In this document: positions 7,870 to 16,933 of the stretch, one piece after another
Layout of the letters: the number at the start of each line of letters is the position of its first letter
Numbering within the stretch: position 1 is the stretch's first letter
Made by a program: the position numbers and the translations under genes
The notes under the pieces: generated by a model
The model's input: only the letters and a program-made list of their open reading frames with translations
Database searches by the model: none
Told to the model about the DNA's origin: nothing
NCBI GenBank assembly: GCA_902525735.1
Contig: CABZIF010000001.1
Span: 1 to 64,000, forward strand
Source: an uncultured SAR86 cluster bacterium
Lineage (GTDB): Bacteria; Pseudomonadota; Gammaproteobacteria; Magnimaribacterales; AG-339-G14
Length of the DNA stretch: 64,000 nucleotides
Reading direction: 5' to 3'

Positions 7870-8244
7870 ATGAAAGACCTAAAAGATAAAATATCTGACA
7901 AAGCATATTATGTAACTCAAGAACAAGGTACTGAACCTGCTTTTACCGGAGAACTACTAGACGTAAAAGAAGATGGTGTTTTTAAATGCGTTTGTTGTGG
8001 AAATCCTCTCTTTGTCACTAAAACAAAATTCGAGTCTGGTACGGGCTGGCCAAGTTTTTGGCAACCAATAAATGAGACCGCAGTTAAAAATGTTGAAGAT
8101 AGGAGTCATGGAATGATAAGAGTTGAGGTGCAATGTGGAAATTGTAATGCTCATTTAGGGCATGTTTTCCCAGATGGCCCTCAGCCAACAGGATTGAGAT
8201 ATTGTATGAATTCTGTTGCCATGACTTTTGAGCCTGATGAGTAA
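7870..8244 (+). CDS. msrB: peptide-methionine (R)-S-oxide reductase MsrB
   Basis: A 124-residue single-domain MsrB. It reduces methionine-R-sulfoxide in proteins. Visible features are GTGWPSFWQPI, the catalytic cysteine in GLRYCMNSVAM, and two CxxC zinc pairs (CVCC at about 37-40 and CGNC at about 86-89). A cysteine rather than selenocysteine is used. AAAGG precedes the ATG. The end overlaps murJ by 8 nt. Confidence 0.95.
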   Translation: MKDLKDKISDKAYYVTQEQGTEPAFTGELLDVKEDGVFKCVCCGNPLFVTKTKFESGTGWPSFWQPINETAVKNVEDRSHGMIRVEVQCGNCNAHLGHVFPDGPQPTGLRYCMNSVAMTFEPDE

Positions 8245-9538
8245 GATTTGGCAATCTTCAGCTGGGTTTTCTTTTTTTACGCTCATATCAAGAATCTTTG
8301 GATACCTCAGAGATCTTGTTCTGACATCTCTACTGGGCGCTAGTTCTGCTCATGATATTTTTGTTGTAATTTTTAGAATTCCAAACGTTTTTAGAAGTTT
8401 TTTTGGAGAGGGAGCATTAGCGCAATCTTTGGTTCCTAGCATCATAGAAGCTAAGGAAAATTTGAATTCCTTTTTAAATCAAGTTTTTACCTTGTTGTTT
8501 GTAACTCTTTTATCTTTTGTGATGATCGCAGAACTTTTCCCAGGTTTATTTATCTCAATATTCGCACCTGGATTTTTCGCAGATCCAGAAAAATATCAAT
8601 CAGCTTCAGATTTTTTAAGGTTAGTTTTTCCTTATATTTTATTAATTTCATTTACAGCTTTTTTTGGGGCGATTCAAAATTCAAAAAAGATTTTCCAAAT
8701 TGTTGCTGCAACTCCAATTATTTTTAATATCACTTTAATCTGCTTTGCTTTATTTTCTAATGAATTTGATTTGCAAATTTTGGGAATTGCAATTTTGATT
8801 GCCGGATTAATCCAACTTGGCATTAATTTTATCGTTGTGATTTATTTCAATTTCTTTCCAAAATTAGTTTTAAATTTTGATAAAGAAGTACTTAAATCTT
8901 TTTTTAATAAATTAATTCCCGCTTTTTTTGCTGCAGGTATCTATCAATTAAACGTCTTAGTTGACACTATTTTTGCTTCTTTTTTGGTTACAGGCAGTCC
9001 TACTTGGCTCTATCTTTCAGAAAGATTGATTCAGTTTCCTCTTGGATTATTTGGCGTGGCTGTTGCTCTAGTAGCATTGCCGAATATGACCGAATTATTC
9101 CTCGAAAAAAAAATGGAAGAATTAACTCTTCAGAGTAAAAAATTATTAAAGGTATTATTTTTTTTAGGACTTTTATGCGTTATTGGAGCTTTTTTGTTTG
9201 GCGAATTAGCAATTAAATTACTTTTCTTGAGAGGAGAATTCACTTCTTTTGACGTTGGAATGACCTTTCTAGCCTTGCAAGGGTATGCTTTTTCAATGTT
9301 ATTTATCCTGCCTCAAAAATTTTTTAACAGCATCTTTTTTGCAATTTCTAAAGCCAATATGGTTGTTGTAACTGGGTTAGTTTCTTTAATTTCAAATATA
9401 ATTTTTAACTATTATTTTATTTATCAATTAGACTATGGCCACTTTGGTCTGGCTTTAGCGACTTCTATAAGTTCAGGCATTATTTTTGTAGTTAGTTTTA
9501 TTTGGCTTCGCAATCAGGGAATTTTAAAATTAATCTAA
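8237..9538 (+). CDS. murJ: lipid II flippase MurJ (short, about 12 TM)
   Basis: A 433-residue polytopic membrane protein of the MurJ/MviN family, which flips undecaprenyl-PP-linked peptidoglycan precursor across the inner membrane. The N-terminus SSAGFSFFTLISRIFGYLRD carries arginines corresponding to E. coli R18 and R24, and D40 and R53 match functional D39 and R52 (RIPNVFRSFFGEG). I start at ATG 8237 rather than TTG 8228 because MSKI begins the conserved region. The protein stops at SSGIIFVVSFIWLRNQGIL, where E. coli MurJ (511 residues) continues with TM13-14; ribF starts 1 nt later, so there is no room for the missing part. Confidence 0.93.
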   Translation: MSKIWQSSAGFSFFTLISRIFGYLRDLVLTSLLGASSAHDIFVVIFRIPNVFRSFFGEGALAQSLVPSIIEAKENLNSFLNQVFTLLFVTLLSFVMIAELFPGLFISIFAPGFFADPEKYQSASDFLRLVFPYILLISFTAFFGAIQNSKKIFQIVAATPIIFNITLICFALFSNEFDLQILGIAILIAGLIQLGINFIVVIYFNFFPKLVLNFDKEVLKSFFNKLIPAFFAAGIYQLNVLVDTIFASFLVTGSPTWLYLSERLIQFPLGLFGVAVALVALPNMTELFLEKKMEELTLQSKKLLKVLFFLGLLCVIGAFLFGELAIKLLFLRGEFTSFDVGMTFLALQGYAFSMLFILPQKFFNSIFFAISKANMVVVTGLVSLISNIIFNYYFIYQLDYGHFGLALATSISSGIIFVVSFIWLRNQGILKLI

Positions 9539-9539
9539 T

Positions 9540-10484
9540 ATGTATTTAATTAGAGACATACATAATATAGATTTCTTTAACAAAAAGTTTTCCTCAAAAC
9601 CATTAATTGCGACAATTGGTAATTTTGACGGCCTGCATCTAGGCCACAAAGAGATTATAAAAAAAATGAAATCAATTGGTGATAAGGATGATTTGCAATC
9701 TTTAGTAATTTTTACTGAACCTCATGCAAAAGAATTTTTTGCTGAGCAAAAAGCGTTATTTGAACAACCTACGCGAATTTCTCCATGGAGAGACAAATGC
9801 AAAAGACTTAAAGAAAACAAAGTTGATTTTGGATTTTTCCTTAGATTCAATAAAAAACTTCAAAACATGTCTCCAGATGAGTTTATTGACGAGATACTTT
9901 CAAAATTAAATATAAAATATTTAATGGTCGGCGATGATTTTAAATTTGGCAAAGAAAGAAGTGGAGATTTTGACTTTCTATCTGATTGGGGATCGAATAA
10001 TCAGATAGAGGTTGACAGGATTCCTACGCACAGTTTTAAAGGTAGACGAGTGAGTAGCACTTGGATAAGAGAAAGTATTGCTGATGGAAATTTTGATTTG
10101 GCTGCAAAATTATTAGATAGAAGATATACCTTTTCAGGTAAAGTTGTTTTTGGAAACAAGGTCGGCAGAACAATAGGTGTTCCTACTGCAAATATTTGGG
10201 TACCAAAAAGCAACCTTCCAATTAAAGGTGTCTATGCAGTAAAAGCTTTTGTAAAGGGTGAAACTTTCAATGGAATTGCTAATATGGGCGTTAGACCAAC
10301 TGTGGGTGGAACATCTCCTGTTCTAGAGATTCATATATTTGATTTTAATGAAGAAATATATGGTTGCAGAATAGAAGTTGAGTTTTGTCAAAAGATAAGG
10401 GACGAAAAGAAATTTGAGAACCTAGACAAATTAAAAGAACAAATTAATTTGGATATAGCAGAAACCAGAAAATATTTTTCTTAA
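9540..10484 (+). CDS. ribF: bifunctional riboflavin kinase / FAD synthetase
   Basis: A 314-residue protein that makes FMN from riboflavin and then FAD. The N-terminal adenylyltransferase domain has TIGNFDGLHLGHKEI and VGDDFKFGKERSGD. The C-terminal flavokinase domain (from about residue 185) has the conserved GRTIGVPTANI and IKGVYAVKAFVKGETFNGIA region. It begins 1 nt after murJ and ends 4 nt before ileS, the standard gammaproteobacterial order. Confidence 0.95.
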   Translation: MYLIRDIHNIDFFNKKFSSKPLIATIGNFDGLHLGHKEIIKKMKSIGDKDDLQSLVIFTEPHAKEFFAEQKALFEQPTRISPWRDKCKRLKENKVDFGFFLRFNKKLQNMSPDEFIDEILSKLNIKYLMVGDDFKFGKERSGDFDFLSDWGSNNQIEVDRIPTHSFKGRRVSSTWIRESIADGNFDLAAKLLDRRYTFSGKVVFGNKVGRTIGVPTANIWVPKSNLPIKGVYAVKAFVKGETFNGIANMGVRPTVGGTSPVLEIHIFDFNEEIYGCRIEVEFCQKIRDEKKFENLDKLKEQINLDIAETRKYFS

Positions 10485-10488
10485 TCAA

Positions 10489-13281
10489 ATGAAGAAATTG
10501 AAGGAAACATTAAACTTGCCTAGCACTGGCTTTTCTATGAAAGCCAACTTGGCACAGAAAGAACCTGAAATATTAAATTTTTGGGAAGAAATGGATTTAT
10601 ATTCAAAAATTTTAGAAAGAAATAAAAATAAACCAAAATTTATTTTGCATGATGGGCCTCCTTACGCAAACGGACCGATACATTTGGGGCATGTGGTTAA
10701 CAAAGTATTAAAGGATATAATAATCAAATCAAAAATTTTCTCAGGCTATAACTCGCCTTATGTGCCAGGTTGGGATTGCCACGGACTGCCAATTGAATTG
10801 AATGTAGAAAAAAAGTCTGGAAAAGTTAACATAGATATTTCTCCGGAAGACTTTAGATCTCAATGTAGAGAATACGCTAATCAACAAATTGCTATTCAAA
10901 GAAATGATTTCAAAAGATTGGGCGTGGTAGCGGATTGGAAAAATCCTTATAAAACCATGGACTATAAATTTGAAGCCAACATTATAAGGTCACTTGGAAA
11001 AATAATTGAAGCAGGGCATCTTCATCGTGGCTCTAAACCAGTTTATTGGTGTGAAGAATGTGGTTCAGCTTTAGCGGAGGCAGAAGTTGAATATATAGAT
11101 AAAGAATCTAAAGCTATTGATTTTTTATTTCCTATACAGTCCGATCAACTCAAAGATATTTTTAAAACTATTTCTTCGGAAAATGTTTTCGTGGCTTCTT
11201 GGACAACTACCCCATGGACTATTCCAAGTAATAAGGCGATATGTTTTAGCTCTAAATTCACTTATGAATTAATAGAGCTTAAATTCAAAGGAAAAATTTT
11301 AAACTTAATAATTTGTTCTGATCTTATTGAGGCGACCTTGGAAAGATATGAATTAGATAAATATACAAAATTAGGCAAAGTTAATGGAGACAAGCTTTCA
11401 GGTTTAATTTGTGATCATCCTTTTTTGGATCAAAAGTCTCCACTGATTTCAGGAGATCACGTTACTCAAGAAATGGGAACTGGGTTTGTTCATACTGCAC
11501 CGGCCCATGGACTTGAAGACTACGAAGCATGTAAAGATTTAGGATTTGACTTAACTAGTCCTGTCAAAGGAGAAGGAAAATTTACAGATGACATTTCTTT
11601 TGTAGGAGGGCAAACCATTAAAGAAGCTAATGAGACTGTAATCAACCTTTTAAGCGAAAAAAGCTTGCTGATGGCTAACCAAAAATATTTTCATAGTGTT
11701 TCAACCTGCTGGAGACACAAAATTCCATTATTTTACAGAGCGACACCTCAATGGTTTATTTCAATGAAGAAATCAAATCTCTTGAAAAATAGTGAAAGTA
11801 TGATTGAAGAAATAAATTGGTTACCTGATTGGGGTAAATCAAGAATATCTGCAATGATGACAAACAGACCTGATTGGTGTGTTTCAAGACAAAGAACTTG
11901 GGGAGTTCCAATACCATTAGTTATTCATAAAGAAACAGGAGAGCTACATAAAGATACTTTGGAAATAATTGAGAGGATTGCAAAAAAAGTTGAAACAAAA
12001 GGAGTTGAAGCTTGGTTCTCTGAAGAAATTAAAAACGTTTTAGACAAGGATTATGAAGATTACGAGAAGGTCACTGACATATTAGATGTTTGGTTTGACT
12101 CTGGGGTTACTCATAATTGTGTTTTGAAAGAAAATGAGAATTTAAACTATCCCGCTGATTTATATTTGGAAGGCTCTGATCAGCACAGAGGATGGTTTCA
12201 ATCATCGTTACTGTCATCTGTGGCTATGAATAAAGATACTCCTTATAGAACTGCTTTGACTCATGGTTTTGTAGTGGATTCAAAAGGAAAAAAAATGTCA
12301 AAATCTTTAGGCAATGTGATTTCTCCTCAATCGGTTTGGAACAAGCGTGGTGCAGAAATTTTAAGAGCATGGGTTGCATCTACTGACTTTAGAAATGAAA
12401 TGAATTTTTCAGAAGAGATTTTAGAGAGGACTTCAGATTCCTATCGACGCATAAGAAATACAATTAGATTTTTGATTAGTAATCTTTATGATTTTGATTT
12501 AAAAAATGATGATTTAGATCTATCTAAATATACCGAAATAGATAAATGGATAACTGAAAAAGCAAATGATCTTCAGGAACAAATTAAATTGGATTATGAT
12601 AATTATGAAATTCATCTTGCTTTCCAAAAAATACTCTCTTTTTGTACAAATGAATTAGGTGGTTTTTATTTAGATATTATTAAAGACCGCTTATATACAT
12701 CGAAAAAAGATGGAGTTGCTAGAAAATCAGCTCAATTAGCAATTTACCATGTTTTAAATGGCTTAATAAGGTGGATAGCGCCAATATTGAGCTATACGGC
12801 CGAAGAAGCTTATCAAGAATTTAAGAAAGACAAATCCTCGGTATTTTTCCTTGAATGGTATGAAGATTGGCCTAAATTCGAAACTTCAATAAATAATGAA
12901 ACATGGAATCTTCTTCTTCTAATGAAAACAGAAGTTAATAAATATTTAGAGGAAAAAAGGAATAATGGAGAAATAGGATCTTCTTTAGAAGCTGAGTTAG
13001 ATTTGGAATGTAACAATAAAATTTATATGCAATTAAACGAAATATCAAATGAATTAAAATATCTTTTCATCACTTCAAAAGTTAACTTAATCCTTAGAGA
13101 GGGAGAGAATTTTAATTCTGAAATTCCAGGTTTAAGTATTACTATTAAATCCACGGATTTAGAAAAATGTGCTCGTTGCTGGCATCATGTTGAACCTTTA
13201 GTTCCTTATGGCGAAGATAACATTTGTACAAGATGCAACGAAAATATAACAGGAAAAGGTGAGACTAGATTTTTTATATAA
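10489..13281 (+). CDS. ileS: isoleucyl-tRNA synthetase
   Basis: A 930-residue class I aminoacyl-tRNA synthetase, close to the bacterial IleS length. The HIGH motif is PYANGPIHLGH (about residues 57-67) and the KMSKS motif is GKKMSKSLGN (about 600). The CP1 editing domain is present between them (GTGFVHTAPAHGLEDYEACK). The C-terminal zinc finger has CARCWHHVE...CTRCN. It charges tRNA-Ile and clears misactivated valine. Its last codons overlap the lspA start by 23 nt. Confidence 0.97.
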   Translation: MKKLKETLNLPSTGFSMKANLAQKEPEILNFWEEMDLYSKILERNKNKPKFILHDGPPYANGPIHLGHVVNKVLKDIIIKSKIFSGYNSPYVPGWDCHGLPIELNVEKKSGKVNIDISPEDFRSQCREYANQQIAIQRNDFKRLGVVADWKNPYKTMDYKFEANIIRSLGKIIEAGHLHRGSKPVYWCEECGSALAEAEVEYIDKESKAIDFLFPIQSDQLKDIFKTISSENVFVASWTTTPWTIPSNKAICFSSKFTYELIELKFKGKILNLIICSDLIEATLERYELDKYTKLGKVNGDKLSGLICDHPFLDQKSPLISGDHVTQEMGTGFVHTAPAHGLEDYEACKDLGFDLTSPVKGEGKFTDDISFVGGQTIKEANETVINLLSEKSLLMANQKYFHSVSTCWRHKIPLFYRATPQWFISMKKSNLLKNSESMIEEINWLPDWGKSRISAMMTNRPDWCVSRQRTWGVPIPLVIHKETGELHKDTLEIIERIAKKVETKGVEAWFSEEIKNVLDKDYEDYEKVTDILDVWFDSGVTHNCVLKENENLNYPADLYLEGSDQHRGWFQSSLLSSVAMNKDTPYRTALTHGFVVDSKGKKMSKSLGNVISPQSVWNKRGAEILRAWVASTDFRNEMNFSEEILERTSDSYRRIRNTIRFLISNLYDFDLKNDDLDLSKYTEIDKWITEKANDLQEQIKLDYDNYEIHLAFQKILSFCTNELGGFYLDIIKDRLYTSKKDGVARKSAQLAIYHVLNGLIRWIAPILSYTAEEAYQEFKKDKSSVFFLEWYEDWPKFETSINNETWNLLLLMKTEVNKYLEEKRNNGEIGSSLEAELDLECNNKIYMQLNEISNELKYLFITSKVNLILREGENFNSEIPGLSITIKSTDLEKCARCWHHVEPLVPYGEDNICTRCNENITGKGETRFFI

Positions 13282-13753
13282 TACTCGCCTGAAAGTAAAA
13301 TTATTTTGCTTAATATTTGCTCTAATATTACTTGATCAAGTCCTAAAATTATTTATTTTAAATAATTATGAAATTAATCAATCTAAACAAATTTTTAGCG
13401 TTGTAAGTTTTACGTTTGTAAAGAATTATGGGGTTGCTTTTAGCTTTTTAAATAATGAAAGTTTTAATTTGTCACTCTGGATCTCAATTTTAGTACTAAT
13501 TATCTGCTTTGTATTATTTTTGTATATTTTCACTTCAGTTTTTAAAGAAAATTTTTCAACTATTGAATATTTTGCATTCTCTTTAATCCTAGCTGGCGGC
13601 TTAGGAAACTTTATTGACAGAATTAATCATGGGTTTGTAGTTGATTTTATTGATATATCTTTCAATCCATACATATTTAATTTAGCTGATTCATATGTCA
13701 CCATAGGTATATTGATTTATGTATTTAAATCTTTAATTTTTTATAAAAAATGA
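13259..13753 (+). CDS. lspA: lipoprotein signal peptidase (signal peptidase II)
   Basis: A 164-residue inner-membrane aspartic protease with four transmembrane segments, which removes signal peptides from diacylglyceryl-modified prolipoproteins. Conserved boxes are FTFVKNYGVAFSF, GGLGNFIDRINHGFVVDF (first catalytic Asp) and FNLADSYVTIG (second catalytic Asp). The start is a GTG inside the end of ileS; no better start precedes TM1. The stop overlaps the ispH start (ATGA). The fkpB gene often found between lspA and ispH is absent. Confidence 0.94.
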   Translation: MRLDFLYNTRLKVKLFCLIFALILLDQVLKLFILNNYEINQSKQIFSVVSFTFVKNYGVAFSFLNNESFNLSLWISILVLIICFVLFLYIFTSVFKENFSTIEYFAFSLILAGGLGNFIDRINHGFVVDFIDISFNPYIFNLADSYVTIGILIYVFKSLIFYKK

Positions 13754-14685
13754 AAGTAATTAAATTAGCTAATCCTCGAGGTTTTTGCGCTGGAGTCGAT
13801 AGAGCTATTGACATAGTCTCAATTGCTCTAGAAAAGTTCGGAGCACCAATTTATGTAAGACATGAAGTGGTGCACAACAGAAAAGTTGTTGAAGATTTAA
13901 AAAGGAAAGGAGCAGTTTTCGTAAAAGAATTATCAGAAATTCCAGAAGACGGCATCACAGTTTTTTCTGCCCATGGAGTTTCAGAAAAGGTCGAGCTTGA
14001 CGCACATCAAAGAAAATTGAAATTTTTCGATGCGACTTGTCCGTTAGTTTCAAAAGTTCACAAAGAAGTCATCAGGTTTGGTTTAGCTGGAAAAGATATC
14101 GTCATGATAGGACATAAAAACCATCCTGAGGTAGAAGGAACACTAGGTAGATTTCCTGAAAAATCTTCAGGAAATATGTACTTAGTTGAAAATTTAGATC
14201 AAGCAAAAACTGTCTCGATTGAGCAGCCAGAAAACTTATATTTGGTTACCCAAACAACCTTATCGGTCTCTGATACAAAAGAAATAATATCCGAACTAAA
14301 AAAAAGATTTCCGTCTCTTCAAGAACCAAACTCAGAAGATATCTGTTATGCAACACAAAACAGACAGGATGCTGTTAAACAATTAGCACTGGAAACTCAA
14401 CTTATCCTGGTAGTTGGATCGGAAAATAGCTCTAATTCAAATAGATTGAAAGAATTAGCAGAGAAATCTGGTTCTAAGTCTTATTTAGTGGACGATCCTG
14501 ATCAAATATCAAAGGAAATGTTAAAAAATGTTTCTGCTTTGGGTATAACTGCTGGGGCATCGGCTCCTGAAGAGTTGGTGCAATCTATAGTTCATAAGTG
14601 CGTTAGCTTTGGCTATTCTAATGAAGAAGAATTAGATGGTTTAGAAGAAAATATTTATTTCAAACTTCCAGCAGAATTACGATGA
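13750..14685 (+). CDS. ispH: 4-hydroxy-3-methylbut-2-enyl diphosphate reductase
   Basis: A 311-residue [4Fe-4S] enzyme for the last step of the MEP isoprenoid pathway, giving IPP and DMAPP. The three cluster cysteines are in NPRGFCAGVDRAI (Cys13), FDATCPLVSKVHKE (about Cys97) and ICYATQNRQ (about Cys199). The HNRKVVEDL and ITAGASAPEELV motifs are also intact. It is translationally coupled to lspA upstream and to dadA downstream. Confidence 0.97.
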   Translation: MKVIKLANPRGFCAGVDRAIDIVSIALEKFGAPIYVRHEVVHNRKVVEDLKRKGAVFVKELSEIPEDGITVFSAHGVSEKVELDAHQRKLKFFDATCPLVSKVHKEVIRFGLAGKDIVMIGHKNHPEVEGTLGRFPEKSSGNMYLVENLDQAKTVSIEQPENLYLVTQTTLSVSDTKEIISELKKRFPSLQEPNSEDICYATQNRQDAVKQLALETQLILVVGSENSSNSNRLKELAEKSGSKSYLVDDPDQISKEMLKNVSALGITAGASAPEELVQSIVHKCVSFGYSNEEELDGLEENIYFKLPAELR

Positions 14686-15920
14686 GAAAAAAAGTTGCAG
14701 TAATTGGAGCTGGAATTGCAGGAACAACTACTGCTTATTCTCTCGCCAAACAAGGCATGGAGGTCACACTAATTGACTCAAGAAGATATCCTGCTATGGC
14801 AACAAGCTATGCTAACGGCGGTCAATTAAGTGCAAGTAATTCAGAAGTTTGGAATACTCCAAAAAATATAATCAATGGTGTTAAATGGATGTTCAAAAAA
14901 GATGCACCCCTTTTATTCAATCCTTCCCCTAGCCTACAAAAATATAAATGGATTGTAGGATTCTTGATGGCTACCTTTGACGGCAAACACAAATCTAAAA
15001 CTCAAGAGACCATTGAGTTGGCTAAAAGAGCAAGACAGATATATTTTGATATTGCAGATCATGAAGGGATAGATTTTGATTTGCTCAAAGAGGGAATACT
15101 TCATTTTTATGATAATAAGAAAGAATTAAATGCAGCTGCAAGTAAGGCTTCATGGCTTCATCAAGACGGTATGGAATGGGAAGTCCTAGATTCAGACGAA
15201 GTTGAAGATTTAGAACCCGCTTTTAAATCAGCAAAAAATGATAAAAAAATTGTTGGCGGTATTTATACCAAATCAGATGCTAGTGGAGATATTCATAAAT
15301 TTTGTAAAAATATGCATGAAGTTCTTGAGAAAAAATATGGTGTTAAGTCTAAATTTAATACAGAAATTGAATCAATTTATAAAGATAAAGATAAAGTTAT
15401 TTTGTCTTCAACAAATGAATCTAGAGCCTCTGGAATGCAATTTGATCAAGTTGCAATTTGCGCGGGAATCGAGACACAAAGGTTTGCTGATACTCTTGGC
15501 GATTCTATGCGGGTTTATCCAGTTAAGGGTTATAGTGTAACGATTCAATTAGATGACGAAGAATCAAAACTGTCAGCTCCGAAAGTTTCACTTTTAGATG
15601 ATCCTAAAAAAATTGTTTCAAGCAGGCTCGGAGATAGACTGAGAGTAGCAGGAACTGCTGAATTAGCTGGAACTAACAAAGATATCAAGCAAGATAGAAT
15701 AAGGCCCTTACTAGGGTGGGTAAGAGAATATTTTCCAGGAGTAAGCACCGAAAATTACACACCCTGGGCGGGGTTAAGGCCGATGACTCCAAATATGATG
15801 CCACTAATCTTTGAGAGTAAAGCCAAAGGCATTTTTTACAACACTGGACATGGACATTTGGGCTGGACTTTAGGTGCTGCTACTGGAGATTTATTAGCCG
15901 AGAAAATGATTAATGACTGA
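14682..15920 (+). CDS. dadA: D-amino acid dehydrogenase
   Basis: A 412-residue FAD-dependent, membrane-associated dehydrogenase of the DadA type, oxidatively deaminating D-amino acids, chiefly D-alanine, into the respiratory chain. It has the N-terminal GxGxxG FAD fold (VAVIGAGIAGTTTAYSLAK), SYANGGQLS, YPVKGYSVTI, WAGLRPMTPNMMPLI and the C-terminal NTGHGHLGWTLGAATGDLLA. It overlaps ispH by 4 nt and ampD by 8 nt. Location just before ampD/ampG suggests use of D-Ala freed during peptidoglycan turnover (inference). Confidence 0.93.
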   Translation: MRKKVAVIGAGIAGTTTAYSLAKQGMEVTLIDSRRYPAMATSYANGGQLSASNSEVWNTPKNIINGVKWMFKKDAPLLFNPSPSLQKYKWIVGFLMATFDGKHKSKTQETIELAKRARQIYFDIADHEGIDFDLLKEGILHFYDNKKELNAAASKASWLHQDGMEWEVLDSDEVEDLEPAFKSAKNDKKIVGGIYTKSDASGDIHKFCKNMHEVLEKKYGVKSKFNTEIESIYKDKDKVILSSTNESRASGMQFDQVAICAGIETQRFADTLGDSMRVYPVKGYSVTIQLDDEESKLSAPKVSLLDDPKKIVSSRLGDRLRVAGTAELAGTNKDIKQDRIRPLLGWVREYFPGVSTENYTPWAGLRPMTPNMMPLIFESKAKGIFYNTGHGHLGWTLGAATGDLLAEKMIND

Positions 15921-16446
15921 AAAAAAAGGCTGGATAGATGGAGCTGAAATTTTAAAATCTCCTAATTTTGACGAAAGAAAGGATGATGTAAGTTTGATTG
16001 TAATTCACGCAATAAGTCTTCCCCCTGCTAAATACGGATCGAACCATATAGATAGGTTTTTTTTAAATGAATTAGATCCATCAGAAGATCCTTATTTCAA
16101 ACAAATATCTGATTTGAAAGTTTCTTCACATTTTTTAATTGAAAGAACAGGGATTCTGAAACAATTTGTTTCAACAAATAGCCGAGCTTGGCATGCTGGT
16201 GAGTCATCTTTTCAAGGCAAAAATAACTGTAATGATTTTTCAATTGGAATAGAGCTAGAAGGAACTGATAATAGTACGTTCGAAGATGTTCAATATTCAA
16301 AATTGATTGAATTGACGCGCAATTTAATGCAAAACTATCCTAAAATTAGTAAAGATAGAATTGTAGGCCATTCATTTATAGCTCCAGGAAGAAAGTCAGA
16401 CCCTGGAGATTTCTTTGATTGGAAAAATTATAAATCTAAGATTTAG
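15913..16446 (+). CDS. ampD: 1,6-anhydro-N-acetylmuramyl-L-alanine amidase AmpD
   Basis: A 177-residue cytosolic zinc amidase that releases the peptide from anhydro-muropeptides during cell-wall recycling. It matches E. coli AmpD throughout: VIHAISLPPAKYG (zinc His), SSHFLIERTG, SRAWHAGESSFQGKNNCND, SIGIELEGTDN, and GHSFIAPGRKSDPG (second zinc His and Asp). There is no signal peptide, consistent with the cytosolic form. It lies between dadA and yajQ, with ampG one gene further on. Confidence 0.95.
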   Translation: MTEKKGWIDGAEILKSPNFDERKDDVSLIVIHAISLPPAKYGSNHIDRFFLNELDPSEDPYFKQISDLKVSSHFLIERTGILKQFVSTNSRAWHAGESSFQGKNNCNDFSIGIELEGTDNSTFEDVQYSKLIELTRNLMQNYPKISKDRIVGHSFIAPGRKSDPGDFFDWKNYKSKI

Positions 16447-16448
16447 TT

Positions 16449-16931
16449 ATGCCGTCATTTGATATTGAATCCAAAGTTGATTTACACGAACTTACCAATG
16501 CCATAGATCAATCCAATAGAGTCATTGCCAATAGGTACGACTTTAAAGAGGCTAGTGCCAGTTTTGAGTTTGCCAACGAAGTTGTTAAGTTAAATGCAAA
16601 TGAAGCCTTTCAAATTGATCAAATGATTCCTATATTAAAAGAAAATTTAGCCAAAAGAGGCATCGACTTAAAAGCTTTGAAACTAGGAGAAAAAAATATA
16701 TCTAATAGTGTTGCATCCTTGGATGCTGAAATTAATCAAGGCATAAATCAAGATATAGCGAGAGAAATTGTCAAAATTATTAAGTCTTCTAAAATAAAAG
16801 TTCAAAGCTCAATTCAAGGAGACTCTTTAAGAGTCAACGGAAAAAAAAGAGATGAATTACAAGAAATTATCACTCTGCTCAAAAGTAAAGAGATAGCAAT
16901 ACCTCTCCAATTTAAAAACTTTAGAGATTAA
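16449..16931 (+). CDS. YajQ family nucleotide-binding protein
   Basis: A 160-residue YajQ (UPF0234) protein starting MPSFDIESKVDLHEL, with RYDFKEASASFEF and the C-terminal KSKEIAIPLQFKNFRD. It has two RNA-recognition-like folds. Some family members bind cyclic di-GMP in other bacteria, but that activity cannot be read from this sequence. It begins 2 nt after ampD and ends 2 nt before ampG. Confidence 0.93.
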   Translation: MPSFDIESKVDLHELTNAIDQSNRVIANRYDFKEASASFEFANEVVKLNANEAFQIDQMIPILKENLAKRGIDLKALKLGEKNISNSVASLDAEINQGINQDIAREIVKIIKSSKIKVQSSIQGDSLRVNGKKRDELQEIITLLKSKEIAIPLQFKNFRD

Positions 16932-16933
16932 AC

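Noticed and set aside
15238-15540. 100-codon frame inside dadA on the same strand.
   Set aside because: Shadow of dadA in another frame; the dadA frame carries the conserved motifs through this part.
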